59,174 nt of DNA, taken from CAYVQE01 sp964454005 (GTDB taxonomy: Bacteria; Myxococcota; B64-G9). Within the stretch, counting starts at the first letter, position 1. The number at the start of each line of letters is the position of its first letter. The position numbers and the translations under genes were made by a program. The DNA is taken from NCBI GenBank assembly GCA_964454005.1, contig CAYVQE010000020.1, positions 1 through 59,174 on the forward strand. The letters are read 5' to 3'. Below, in pieces: positions 28,696-37,061 of this stretch. Below the pieces are notes generated by a model. That model ran no database searches. It was not told the origin of the DNA and worked only from the letters and a program-made list of their open reading frames with translations.

Positions 28696-31488
28696 TTAGC
28701 CTGTATCTTGCCGGCCCGCGTGTGCGGTGGCCGTCCGGCGGTGGATCATGACGTAGAGGCAGGGCATCAGAAAAAGCCCGACCGGGATCTCGAACAACAA
28801 ACCGCCGATGGCGGCCACCGCCATGGGCTGCAGCATGCCGCCGCCGGCGCCCACGTTGAGCGCCAGCGGTGCCAGCCCGGCGACGGTGGTGGCGGTGGTC
28901 ATCACCCGTGGCCGCAGCCGCAGCCGGGCTGCCTGCTGCACTGCGGCATGCGGGGCCAGCGCCTCCGGGGCCCGGCGCAGCTCGTCGGCCAGGGTGAACA
29001 GCAGCACGCCGTCGTTGACGGTGGCCGCCACCACCACCAGCAGGCCGATCAGCACGGTGGCGCCCATGGCCAGGCCGGTGGCGTCCAGGGCGAACACCAT
29101 GCCGGCGGCGCTGACCGGGATGCAGGCCAGGATGATCAGCGGGTAGCGCGCGCTGTTGAACTGCACCGCCAGCACCACCAGCGCCAAGAACACGGCCAGC
29201 GCCAGGATCTGAACAGCCGTGTCGGTCAAATCCTGCATCAACCGGGCCTTGCCGCCGTAGTCGATCTCGTAGCCGGGCGGCAGCTCCAGCTCGGCCAGCG
29301 CGGCCTTCAGCTCGCCCAGGGCGCGGCCCACGCTGGCGCCCGCGGCGTCGGTGCCCACCACCACCTGCTTGACCTGGTCCTCGCGCGCGATCTCCACCGG
29401 CCCGCTCCCCCGCTCGACCGCGGCCACGTCGCGCAGGCGCACGTGCCGGCCGCCGGCGGCGGGGACGCGCAGGTTCTCGACCACCCGCTTGGAGTCGAGC
29501 CGCGCCTCGGGCAGGCGCAGGCGGATGGCGTAGTGCTCCTCGCCCTCCTGGTACAGGCTGGCCACCACCCCGTGCATCCAGGCCCGCAGGGCCCGGGCCA
29601 CCGCGGCCACCGAAACGCCCAGCACCCGGGCCCGGGTGCGGTCGATGCGCACCTGCAGCTCGGGCTTGGTCAGATCCATGCCCAGGTGGACGTTGCTCAG
29701 GTGGGGGTTGGCGCGGGCGGTGCGAATCACCTGCTGGGCCATGCCGAACAAGCGCTCGATGTTCGGGCCGCGCACCTGGATCTCGATGTCCGAGCGGCCC
29801 ATCTTGCGGATGCCCTTGATGCGCATCTGGCGCACCATGACCTTGCCGCCGGGCGGGGCCAGCCGGCCCAGCTTCTTCTTCAGCCGGCGCATGAAGCCGC
29901 GGGTGCTGACCCGGCGCTCGGCGCGCGGGACGAGCTGGATGTCGATCTCGCCCTCGTAGGCCACCTCGAAGGTATACAGACCCCAGATCTTGCCACCGAC
30001 CAGTGAAAACGCGCTTTCGATCGCGGGCTCGTCGGCGATGGTGGCCTCGATGCGCCGCATCAGCCGGTCGGTTTGCTGCAGCGAGGTGCCCGAAGGCAGC
30101 ATGACCTTGATCATGACCCGGCCGTCGTCTAGCCGCGGCAAAAACTCGCTGCCCAGCGCGGGCACCCGCAGCGCCGCCACGGTCGCCAGCGCCGCGAACA
30201 GCAGCACCACCGCGTAGCGCCAGCGCAGCCCCCCGCCCCCGGCGGCGCGGCGCCGGGAGATGTTCTCCAGCACCACGATGGAGGAGTCGAGCAGCACGCC
30301 GAGCGCGATCACGATGCCGGCCAGGGTGAAGATGTTGACCGAGAAGCCGCCCAGCAGCATCAGGCCGAAGTTGGCCACCAGCGTCACCGGCAGCGCCGTC
30401 AGCAGCACCAGCACCTGGCGCAGCGAGCCCAGGAACAAAAAGGTGATCACGATGACCAGCACCGCGGCCTGGCCGGCGGCCGCCTCCACGCCCGACAGGG
30501 CGTCGGTCACGTAGTCGGCCTGGCTCTCGACCATGCCCAGGGCGACGTGATCGGGGATGGTCGAGCCGATCTCGGCCAGCCGGCGATCCAGGGCCCGGGC
30601 CACCGCCACCGTGTTGGCGTCGGGCTGCTTCTGCACGCTGAGCTTGACGCAGGGCTGGCCGTCGAGCCGGGTGATGATGCGTACCTCCTCGTGGGCGTCG
30701 GCCACCGTGGCCACATCGGTCAGGGTGATGGGCACCGCGTCGCGCTCGGCCACCACCACCGCGCGGATCTGATCGAGCGAGCCCAGCTCGCCCATGGTCC
30801 GGGCGATGAGCTCGCGCGGGCCGGCGTAGACGCGACCGCCGAACATCTCCACGTTGGCCTCGGCCAGGGCGTGGCGCACCTGCTCCACCGACAGCGCGTG
30901 CTTGTCCAGGGCGCCGGGGTCGAGGTGGATCCGGATCTCGCGCTTCAGCCCGCCGGCGATCTCGGCGCCGGCCACCCCGGGCACGGCCAGCACCCGGTCC
31001 AGCAGCCAGTTCTCGCTCCAATCCCGGATCTGCACCAGGTCCCATTGGGCCGACTGCACGGTGAGCTGCACCACCGGCAGCTGCTGGGGATCGGCCTTGA
31101 TCACGACCGGCGCGTCCATGTCCGGCGGCAGGCGCCGGGCGGCGCGGGCCATGGCGGCCTGTACGTCCTGGAAGGCCACGTTGACGTCCACGCCGTATTG
31201 GAAGTTGACCCGCAGGGTGTAGCCGCCCTCGATGGACGAGGACGCCAGGTAGTCGAGCCCCTCGGCAGCGGCCATCTCGCGCTCGATGACCTCGGCCACG
31301 TTCTCCTCGATCTCCTCGGGGGTGGCGCCGCGCCACCAGACGTGGACCTTGATCAGCGGGTAGGCGATGTCGGGCAGAAAGTCCACCGGCAGCCGCGTCA
31401 GCGACAGCACGCCCAGCACCACCAGGGCCACGGCGATGGCGCTGGTGGCCACCTTGCGCCGCACCGCCAGCTCGATCGGCCGGCTCAT
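28696..31488 (-). CDS. RND efflux pump subunit lacking helices 5-6 (internal in-frame deletion)
   Basis: RND inner-membrane transporters export metals or drugs using the proton gradient, in a complex with a fusion protein and TolC. This one is 930 residues; family members are about 1030. Helix 1, the first periplasmic domain, and helices 2-4 are normal up to GVLLDSSIVVLENI (residues 397-410). The sequence then jumps through SRRRAAGGGGLR straight into helix 7 (residues 424-444) and GSEFLPRLDDGR. The family segment with helices 5-6 is missing. The C-terminal half, with helices 8-12, is complete. The reading frame is intact, but a pump with ten helices and altered topology should not work. ATG 31488 overlaps the fusion-protein stop by 4 nt. 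Confidence 0.85.
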   Translation of the reverse strand: MSRPIELAVRRKVATSAIAVALVVLGVLSLTRLPVDFLPDIAYPLIKVHVWWRGATPEEIEENVAEVIEREMAAAEGLDYLASSSIEGGYTLRVNFQYGVDVNVAFQDVQAAMARAARRLPPDMDAPVVIKADPQQLPVVQLTVQSAQWDLVQIRDWSENWLLDRVLAVPGVAGAEIAGGLKREIRIHLDPGALDKHALSVEQVRHALAEANVEMFGGRVYAGPRELIARTMGELGSLDQIRAVVVAERDAVPITLTDVATVADAHEEVRIITRLDGQPCVKLSVQKQPDANTVAVARALDRRLAEIGSTIPDHVALGMVESQADYVTDALSGVEAAAGQAAVLVIVITFLFLGSLRQVLVLLTALPVTLVANFGLMLLGGFSVNIFTLAGIVIALGVLLDSSIVVLENISRRRAAGGGGLRWRYAVVLLFAALATVAALRVPALGSEFLPRLDDGRVMIKVMLPSGTSLQQTDRLMRRIEATIADEPAIESAFSLVGGKIWGLYTFEVAYEGEIDIQLVPRAERRVSTRGFMRRLKKKLGRLAPPGGKVMVRQMRIKGIRKMGRSDIEIQVRGPNIERLFGMAQQVIRTARANPHLSNVHLGMDLTKPELQVRIDRTRARVLGVSVAAVARALRAWMHGVVASLYQEGEEHYAIRLRLPEARLDSKRVVENLRVPAAGGRHVRLRDVAAVERGSGPVEIAREDQVKQVVVGTDAAGASVGRALGELKAALAELELPPGYEIDYGGKARLMQDLTDTAVQILALAVFLALVVLAVQFNSARYPLIILACIPVSAAGMVFALDATGLAMGATVLIGLLVVVAATVNDGVLLFTLADELRRAPEALAPHAAVQQAARLRLRPRVMTTATTVAGLAPLALNVGAGGGMLQPMAVAAIGGLLFEIPVGLFLMPCLYVMIHRRTATAHAGRQDTG

Positions 31489-32690
31489 GGGCCCGCGGCC
31501 CCGTTCTTCCGGCCTTGCCCGTCGACCGTCCCGGCGCCCTTGCCCCGCCCCCGGCCCCGGCCCTCACGCCGGGCCTCGCCCTGGCCGGCGTTGCGCGCCT
31601 CCTTTGTCTTCCCGGCGCCGGCCAGCCGCACCCGCATGCCATCGCGCAAGCGGCCGTGGCCGGCCACGGCCACCCGTTCGCCGGCTTGCAGGCCGGAGCG
31701 GATCTGCACCCGATCGCCGTCGTCGATTCCGGTGCGGACCCGGCGCCGCTCGGCCTTGCGGTCGGCGCTGATCACCACCACCACCGGCGCGCCGCCAGGG
31801 TGCAGCAGGGCCTCGCGCGGCACGGCCAGCGCGTCTTCCACCGTGGCCAGGCGCAGCTGCAGCCGGGCGAACATGCCCGGCACCAGCGCGGCCGCGGTGT
31901 CCAGCTCGGCCTCTACGGTGCGGGTGTGGCTGCCGCGGTCGATCTCGGGGTAGAGCCTGGTCACCGTGCCGCTGAAGCGCCGGTCACCGAAGGCGTCCAG
32001 CCGGGTCCGGACGCGCTGGCCGACGGCCACGTCGGCGGCCCGATCTTCGGGCACGCCGAAGCGCAGCACCAGGCTGTCGGGATCGAAGATCTCGACCAGC
32101 GGGGCGCGGGCGGCCACGAAGTCGCCCGCGACCGCGTGCACCCGGCCGACCACACCGGCCCAGGGGGCCCGGATGCGGTAGTCGCCCAGGCGTTCGCTGG
32201 CGCGGGCCAGCCGGGCCCGGGCCTCGCTGACCCGCACCTGGACTTCGTCGAGCTTCTCGCCGGGCAGCGCGCCGCTGGCCACCAGCCGCTCGACCCGCTC
32301 CAACTCGAGCTGCTCGCGCTCCAGTGCGGCCCGGGCCGAGGCCTCGCTGGCGTCGTCGCCGCGGGCGCGGCCGATGCGCGCCAGGCGCTGGCCGGCGCGC
32401 ACGCGATCGCCCTCGCGCACCGCCAGCGCGACCACCGGCCCTTCGACCGGTGCCGCCATGCGGGCGCTGCGCACCGGCTCGATGGCGCCGGTCAGCTCCA
32501 GGCTGTCGACCAGCGCGGTCCGCTCGACCCGGGCCAGCGCCACCTGGGGCAGGCGCTGGCGCCGTTTCTCGGATTTCTGGGCCCCGCCGTCGCAGGCGCT
32601 GGCCGCCAGGGTCGCCAACAGCAACAAGGCCCAAGCCGGCGACCGGGCCTTGCCGGGTGCAGCGGTGATCCTCGTGTCGCAGTGGCTCAT
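31485..32690 (-). CDS. RND efflux periplasmic adaptor (membrane fusion protein), lipoprotein
   Basis: The 401-residue protein starts at ATG 32690 with a signal peptide and lipobox LAASAC. The MFP pattern is present: a first barrel/lipoyl strand (TGAIEPVRSARMAAPVEG), VREGDRVRAGQRLARI, an alpha-hairpin (residues about 110-165), RIRAPWAGVVGRVHA, and a beta-barrel with PGMFARLQLRL. The C-terminal 40 residues are Gly/Arg/Lys-rich and unusual. It overlaps the pump gene by 4 nt and the tolC stop by 4 nt, in one operon with the sigma/anti-sigma genes upstream. Confidence 0.9.
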   Translation of the reverse strand: MSHCDTRITAAPGKARSPAWALLLLATLAASACDGGAQKSEKRRQRLPQVALARVERTALVDSLELTGAIEPVRSARMAAPVEGPVVALAVREGDRVRAGQRLARIGRARGDDASEASARAALEREQLELERVERLVASGALPGEKLDEVQVRVSEARARLARASERLGDYRIRAPWAGVVGRVHAVAGDFVAARAPLVEIFDPDSLVLRFGVPEDRAADVAVGQRVRTRLDAFGDRRFSGTVTRLYPEIDRGSHTRTVEAELDTAAALVPGMFARLQLRLATVEDALAVPREALLHPGGAPVVVVISADRKAERRRVRTGIDDGDRVQIRSGLQAGERVAVAGHGRLRDGMRVRLAGAGKTKEARNAGQGEARREGRGRGRGKGAGTVDGQGRKNGAAGP

Positions 32691-34165
32691 GTTCCTCCTC
32701 CGGCGGCCAGCTCGAGCAGGGCCCGGGCGCTGTGCTGATCGACCCGCGCCCGGCAGTGGCGGGTCTCGGCGGCCAGCAGGGCGGCCTGGGCGTCGAGCAC
32801 GTCCATGGTGGTGCCGCGGCCCAGCGCGGCCTTCTCGCGGGCGATGCGCAAGCTCTCGCGCGCCATGGTGATGGCCTTGGCGGTGGCCGCCGCGCGGGCG
32901 CTGGCCGAGCGCAGCTCGATCAGGGCCGATTCCACCTGGCGCCGGATGCGCAGGGACAGCTCGCGGCGGCGCTCGCGCAGCGCCCGCAGCGCGGCCCGCT
33001 CCTCGTCCACCCGGGCCGGGGTGGCCAGGCCGTCGAACAGCGGCAGCACAAGCTCCAGCCCGGCGAAGCCCAGGTCGTTGTATTTTCCATCGACGCTCAG
33101 CCGCGCGCCGTAGGTGCCCTTGGCCGCCAGCACCGGCCAGTAGGCGGCCCGGGCGGCGTCGACCCGGTCGGCCTGGGCCCGGATGCGCAGTTCGAGCGCG
33201 GTCATGTCGGGCCGGCGTTCGATGGCGGCGGCCAGCAGTCGCTCGGGCTGCGGAGCCTCGGCCGCGGTGCCGAGATCGCCCGCCGGCTGCAAGCCCGCGG
33301 CCGGGACCCGTTCGATGCCCAGCAGGCTGGCCAGCAGTCGCTGGTAGATCGCGCGCTGGCCACGCTCTGCGATCAGGTCGTGATCCAGCTCGGCGATGCG
33401 CACCTCGACGTTGAGCCGGTCGACCCGGGCCGCCTTGCGCGCGGCGATCAGCTCCTCGGTCTTGCGCCGGTGGGCCAGCAGCGCCTCGCGGGCCTGGATG
33501 GTGGCGGCGATGGCCCGATCCTGGCCCAGCAGGGCGTAGAAGGTGCTGGTGACGTTGAATACCAGCTCGGCCCGGGTGCGCGCCAGCTGGCGCCGGGCGG
33601 CGGCGGCCTCCAACTCGGCCGCGGCCGCGGCGCTGACCACGCGCCCGCCGGCGAGCAGCGGCACCCGCAGCACCAGGTCGGCGGTCACGATGTCGTGGGC
33701 GAAGTCGGCCTCCAGCATCTGGCCGCGGGCCGGCACCAGCCGCTCGGCGTGCCAGTGGTGGCGGTAGGCGGCGGCCAGGTCCAGCTACGGCCAGTGGCCG
33801 GCCGCGGTCTGGCGCTGCCGGGCCCGGGCCGCCTCCGCCTCCCAGGCACCGGCGGCCAGCTCGGGGTTGTGGGCCAGGGCCATGGCCAGCGCGCGCTCCA
33901 GCGTCAGCGCACCGGCGCCGAGTGCGACCGGCCGCGCCGTGGCCGGCGCTGCCGGCTGGTCATGCGGTGCGGCGGCGTCTGCGGCGGCCAGCAGCGGCGG
34001 TGGCGGGTTGGCACGGCCGGCCGGGGTGGGCTGGATGTAGGCGCAGCCGGCGGCCGGCGCGGCCACGATCAGCAGCCAGGCCAGAAACGAACGGCGAGCG
34101 GGATCGTGGCCCGCGCCGGAGCGTCTCGTGGCGCGGGCCGCAGGGCGCGAGCAACGCCGGCTCAT
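32687..34165 (-). pseudogene. TolC-family outer membrane factor with in-frame amber stop
   Basis: From ATG 34165 the frame encodes a lipoprotein signal (LLIVAAPAAGCAYIQ) and the start of a TolC/CusC protein (LTLERALAMALAHNPELAAG). A TAG stop occurs at 33787-33785, in HWP-TAG-LDLAAAYRHH. The same frame then continues without interruption to 32687 with typical TolC helices. The full 493 codons match family length. A CAG-to-TAG change of one base would explain it, since homologues often have a polar residue there. It is therefore a nonsense pseudogene, a sequencing error, or read through by an amber suppressor. Both flanking overlaps (34165/34162 and 32690/32687) are those of an intact operon gene. 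Confidence 0.85.
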
Positions 34166-34650
34166 GGCTCGGCGTCCATCGCCGCTGAGCGCTTGCGGAT
34201 GCCGGCGAACATCTCGCGGCGCAGCAGGGCCCGAAAGGCCGGGCGCTGTTCGGGACGCAGCAGCCCGTTGACGCCCACCAGGTGGTCGGCCACGGCGCGC
34301 TGCATGGCGGCCTGCTCGGCGGCGAAGCGCTCGAGCAGGGCATCCAGCCCGGCGGCGTCGGGTGCGGGCGCACCGATGGCCGCGGCCAGCTCGGCCCGCA
34401 GCGCGGCCGTGCGCTGCCAGTGGCGCGCGCGGCGCTGGTGCATGCGCCGGCGCATGGCGGCCAGCCGGCGGCGCTGCTCGGTGTCGAGCCGCAACCGATC
34501 CAGCAGGCAGCCGCCGTCGACCCCGGGTTGGGCCGGTGCGTTCTCGGCGGCCGCCGCCCGGTGGCTCTGGCCGATCAGCAGCGAGACGTTCAGCGCTGCG
34601 GACAGGCCCAGCAGCGACAGCAGCAGGGTCGTTCTCACTCGGGGTCGCAT
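34162..34650 (-). CDS. CpxP/CnrX-like periplasmic metal-resistance sensor
   Basis: ATG 34650 follows GGAGGG at good spacing. The 162-residue protein has an N-terminal membrane helix or uncleaved signal (residues about 5-27), then an all-helical domain rich in Arg/Ala with ALRAELAAAIGAPAPD, QRRRLAAMRRRMHQRRARHW and QAAMQRAVADHL. This is the heavy-metal-resistance/Spy-like fold. Its position directly after the anti-sigma gene and before RND efflux genes matches CnrX in the Cupriavidus CnrYXH system, where it senses metal and relays to the anti-sigma factor. It overlaps tolC by 4 nt and the anti-sigma gene by 16 nt. Confidence 0.7.
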   Translation of the reverse strand: MRPRVRTTLLLSLLGLSAALNVSLLIGQSHRAAAAENAPAQPGVDGGCLLDRLRLDTEQRRRLAAMRRRMHQRRARHWQRTAALRAELAAAIGAPAPDAAGLDALLERFAAEQAAMQRAVADHLVGVNGLLRPEQRPAFRALLRREMFAGIRKRSAAMDAEP

Positions 34651-35090
34651 CGCAGCAGTCCCTCCTGGCGGGCGTCGAGGCCGAAAGTGGCCGCGTCGAA
34701 GGCCTCGGCCACCAGCGCTCGCTCGGCCGGCGGGCGGGGTGGCGCCGCGGGCGGCGGGGTGTCCCAGGACAGCAGCGCGCCGGCCGCAAAGCCCAGCGCG
34801 GTGCAGCCGGCCACCCAGGCGGCACGCACCAGCCCGGCCCGCCGCCGGCGGTACCAGGGCAGCCGAGTGGCCGCTGCGGCCGCGGTGGCCACCTGCGGCC
34901 ACAGCCCCGCGGGCAGCGGCGGCGCCGGTACGGCCGCGGCCAGCCCGGCCCACTGCTGCCGGGCGCGCTCCAGCGCAGCGGCGCAGGCGCTGCAGCCGGC
35001 CAGGTGGTCTTCCAGCGCCGAGCGCCGGTGCGGCGCCAGCTCGTCGTCCAGGTAGGCGGAGAGCGATCTGCGGGCTCGGCGGCAGCGCAT
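34635..35090 (-). CDS. Zinc-finger anti-sigma factor
   Basis: The 151-residue protein starts at ATG 35090 with AGGGAGGAGG upstream. The N-terminal zf-HC2 domain shows the HxxxCxxC motif as HLAGCSAC (His29, Cys33, Cys36), which binds zinc in ZAS-type anti-sigma factors. A membrane helix spans about residues 86-108. The short C-terminal part is periplasmic. It should hold the ECF sigma factor encoded 123 nt upstream and release it on a signal, probably from the CnrX-like protein whose gene overlaps its 3' end. Confidence 0.85.
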   Translation of the reverse strand: MRCRRARRSLSAYLDDELAPHRRSALEDHLAGCSACAAALERARQQWAGLAAAVPAPPLPAGLWPQVATAAAAATRLPWYRRRRAGLVRAAWVAGCTALGFAAGALLSWDTPPPAAPPRPPAERALVAEAFDAATFGLDARQEGLLRCDPE

Positions 35091-35213
35091 GGGCAGCCTC
35101 CTCCCTTGGTCGAAGCTCCCGGGGGAACTCCGCTTCGGTTCGATGATAGAAACCGCTCAGCCGGGCGAATCTTGCGCTGGCATGAGAACTTTTTTCGGGC
35201 GCTCGGGCCGGGC

Positions 35214-35753
35214 TCAGTCCGCCAGCTGGCGCTGCAGCCGGCGCCGGGCGCGGTGCAGCAGGGACTCGACCGCGGCCGGGGAGCAGTCCAGCGCGGCGGC
35301 GATCTCGGCGTAGCTCAGCTCTTCGAAGCGCTTCAGGATCAGCGCCAGCCGCTGGCGGGCCGGCAGCCGCAGCAGGGCCCGGCGAAGTCGATCGAGCTGC
35401 TGGCGCTGCTCGGCGCGGCGATCCGGTCGCTGGTGCTCGGGTGCGGCCAGCGCGCCAGCGTCCGGGGCGGGAGCACGCAGGCGCCGGCCGGCCCGGGCCC
35501 GCTGGTTGAGACAGCGGTTGACCACCAGCCGGCGCAGCCAGGCCGCGAAGCGCCCCCGGGCCTGGTAGCGCCGGGCCGCCCGCGGCAGGCCGGCGAAGAC
35601 CGCCTGGGTGATGTCGGAGGCGTCGTGCTCGTCGAGCAGGAAGCGGTAGGCGGTGGCGAAGACCCGATCGGCGTGGCGCCGGTAGAGCGCCTCCAGGGCC
35701 GGTAGCTCGCCGGCGGCCAGCCGGCGCATCAGCGCGTCGTCGTCCGGCTGCAC
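35214..35753 (-). CDS. ECF-type sigma-70 factor
   Basis: The protein has 179 residues from GTG 35753 (the frame is open upstream, inside the transporter gene). Region 2 is DDALMRRLAAGELPALEALY, followed by FAAWLRRLVVNRCLNQ; region 4 carries ALLRLPARQRLALILKRFEE and ELSYAEIAAALDCSPAAVES. No other sigma regions are present, as expected for ECF factors. It is followed by the anti-sigma and CnrX-like genes and then the efflux genes, so it should drive this efflux operon. No clear ECF promoter was found in the 123-nt gap after it. Confidence 0.88.
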   Translation of the reverse strand: MQPDDDALMRRLAAGELPALEALYRRHADRVFATAYRFLLDEHDASDITQAVFAGLPRAARRYQARGRFAAWLRRLVVNRCLNQRARAGRRLRAPAPDAGALAAPEHQRPDRRAEQRQQLDRLRRALLRLPARQRLALILKRFEELSYAEIAAALDCSPAAVESLLHRARRRLQRQLAD

Positions 35754-35779
35754 GCCCTGACCGGTCGGCTGCGGCAAGC

Positions 35780-36976
35780 TCAGACCCCCAGCCGGGTGTG
35801 TCTGAACAGCAGCGCCAGGGCGATGCCGATGCCGAAGCCGACGGCCAGGTTGCTGGCCAGCGACACGGCCAGCATGACCACCACCACGAACACGTCGGCG
35901 CGCTGATCCACGTCGCGCACGGTCATGGCCAGCTGGGCGCCGGCGAAGCACAGCAGCGCGCCGAGGACGGCGAAGGGCAGCAGGCCCAGCAGCGCCGGGG
36001 CCTGGTCGCCGAGCAGCAGGCCGACGGCCAGCATGGCGGCGCCGATCATCAGGTTGGACCCGGCGCTGCGGGCGCCGAAGCGGTAGTGGGCGGCCAGCCC
36101 GCCGGCCCCGTGGCACAGCGGCATGGCGCCGAAGGCGGCGCAGAACAGGTTGGCCAGGCCCATGGACACGGCCAGCGCCCGCGGGCTGGATCGTCGGCCG
36201 GCGGCGGCGCCGAAGTACTCGCGGGTCAGATCGGACTGGGCCAGCACCGCGTTGCCCAGGGTCATGGGCAGCTGCGGCAGGGCCAGGACTGTCAGCGCCA
36301 GCACCCACACCGAGGCCGAGGGCAGGCCGAAGGGCAGCGGCCGCGGCAGGTGCAGGCCCGGCTCCAGCCCGGCCAGGCCCTGCCAGCCGCCCAGGGCCAG
36401 GCCGGCGGCGGCCCCGCCGGCCAGCACCACCAGCGCCGCCGGAGCGCGGCGGCTGTCGAGCAGCAGCAGGATGACCAGCACCGCGGCGATGCCCAGCACC
36501 AGGCCCAGCGGCAGCGGGCCGAGCCGATCGAGGGCCAGGTAGGGCTCGGCGCTGCCGCTGGCCTGCTGCAGCTCGGTGCGGCCGAGCATGAACTCGATGC
36601 CGCGCACCATCAGCAGCACCCCGGTGACCAGCTGCACCCCGCGCACGGTGGCCTGCGGCACCAGCCGGCGCACCAGCCCGATGCCGCCGCTGAGGCCCAG
36701 CAGCAGCAGCCCCAGCGCCATCCACAGCCCGGCCGTGCACACCTCGAGCGGCGACAGCGCGCTGGCGATGGCGTAGGCGCTGATGACCTTCATCGGCTGC
36801 ACCGGCACGGTGACGCCGAAGTACAGCCCGGCCAGGATGTAGAACAGGCCGATGGCCAGGAAGGTGGCGGTGGCGTCGATGCCGTTGACCGCGATCAGGC
36901 CGAAGGCCAGCGGCAGCAGAGTGCCCAGATCGCCCAGCGACCCGGCCAGCTCGTGGCGGTTGAAGCGCAGCTGCAT
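35780..36976 (-). CDS. MOT1-type molybdate/sulfate-like transporter
   Basis: About 398 residues with some ten hydrophobic segments. The N-terminal signature NRHELAGSLGDLGTLLPL and later VPVQPMKVISAYAIA and MPLCHGAGGLAAHYRFG match the MOT1/SulP-related molybdate transporter family. ATG 36976 is chosen because GGAGG lies 11 nt upstream; a TTG 24 nt further upstream is possible. It ends 26 nt before the ECF sigma start and could share a transcript with it. Molybdate import is the most likely activity, though sulfate or another oxyanion cannot be ruled out. Confidence 0.82.
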   Translation of the reverse strand: MQLRFNRHELAGSLGDLGTLLPLAFGLIAVNGIDATATFLAIGLFYILAGLYFGVTVPVQPMKVISAYAIASALSPLEVCTAGLWMALGLLLLGLSGGIGLVRRLVPQATVRGVQLVTGVLLMVRGIEFMLGRTELQQASGSAEPYLALDRLGPLPLGLVLGIAAVLVILLLLDSRRAPAALVVLAGGAAAGLALGGWQGLAGLEPGLHLPRPLPFGLPSASVWVLALTVLALPQLPMTLGNAVLAQSDLTREYFGAAAGRRSSPRALAVSMGLANLFCAAFGAMPLCHGAGGLAAHYRFGARSAGSNLMIGAAMLAVGLLLGDQAPALLGLLPFAVLGALLCFAGAQLAMTVRDVDQRADVFVVVVMLAVSLASNLAVGFGIGIALALLFRHTRLGV

Positions 36977-37061
36977 TGCGGTATGAACCTCCGGGATCAA
37001 TCAACCCGAAGCGGTAGCTGGCGTCAACCAGGCGAGGGCGACGAGGATGGCGCTGCGATCA

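Noticed and set aside
33785..34165. Reading the tolC amber codon as pyrrolysine
   Set aside because: The codon lies at a surface-type position with no known functional need, no pyl gene is in view, and the rest of the operon is also damaged; a simple mutation is more likely.
35106..35200. ECF-type autoregulated promoter between the sigma and anti-sigma genes
   Set aside because: A GGAGTTCC-like string is present but no convincing -10 partner at 16-17 nt, so I do not call it.
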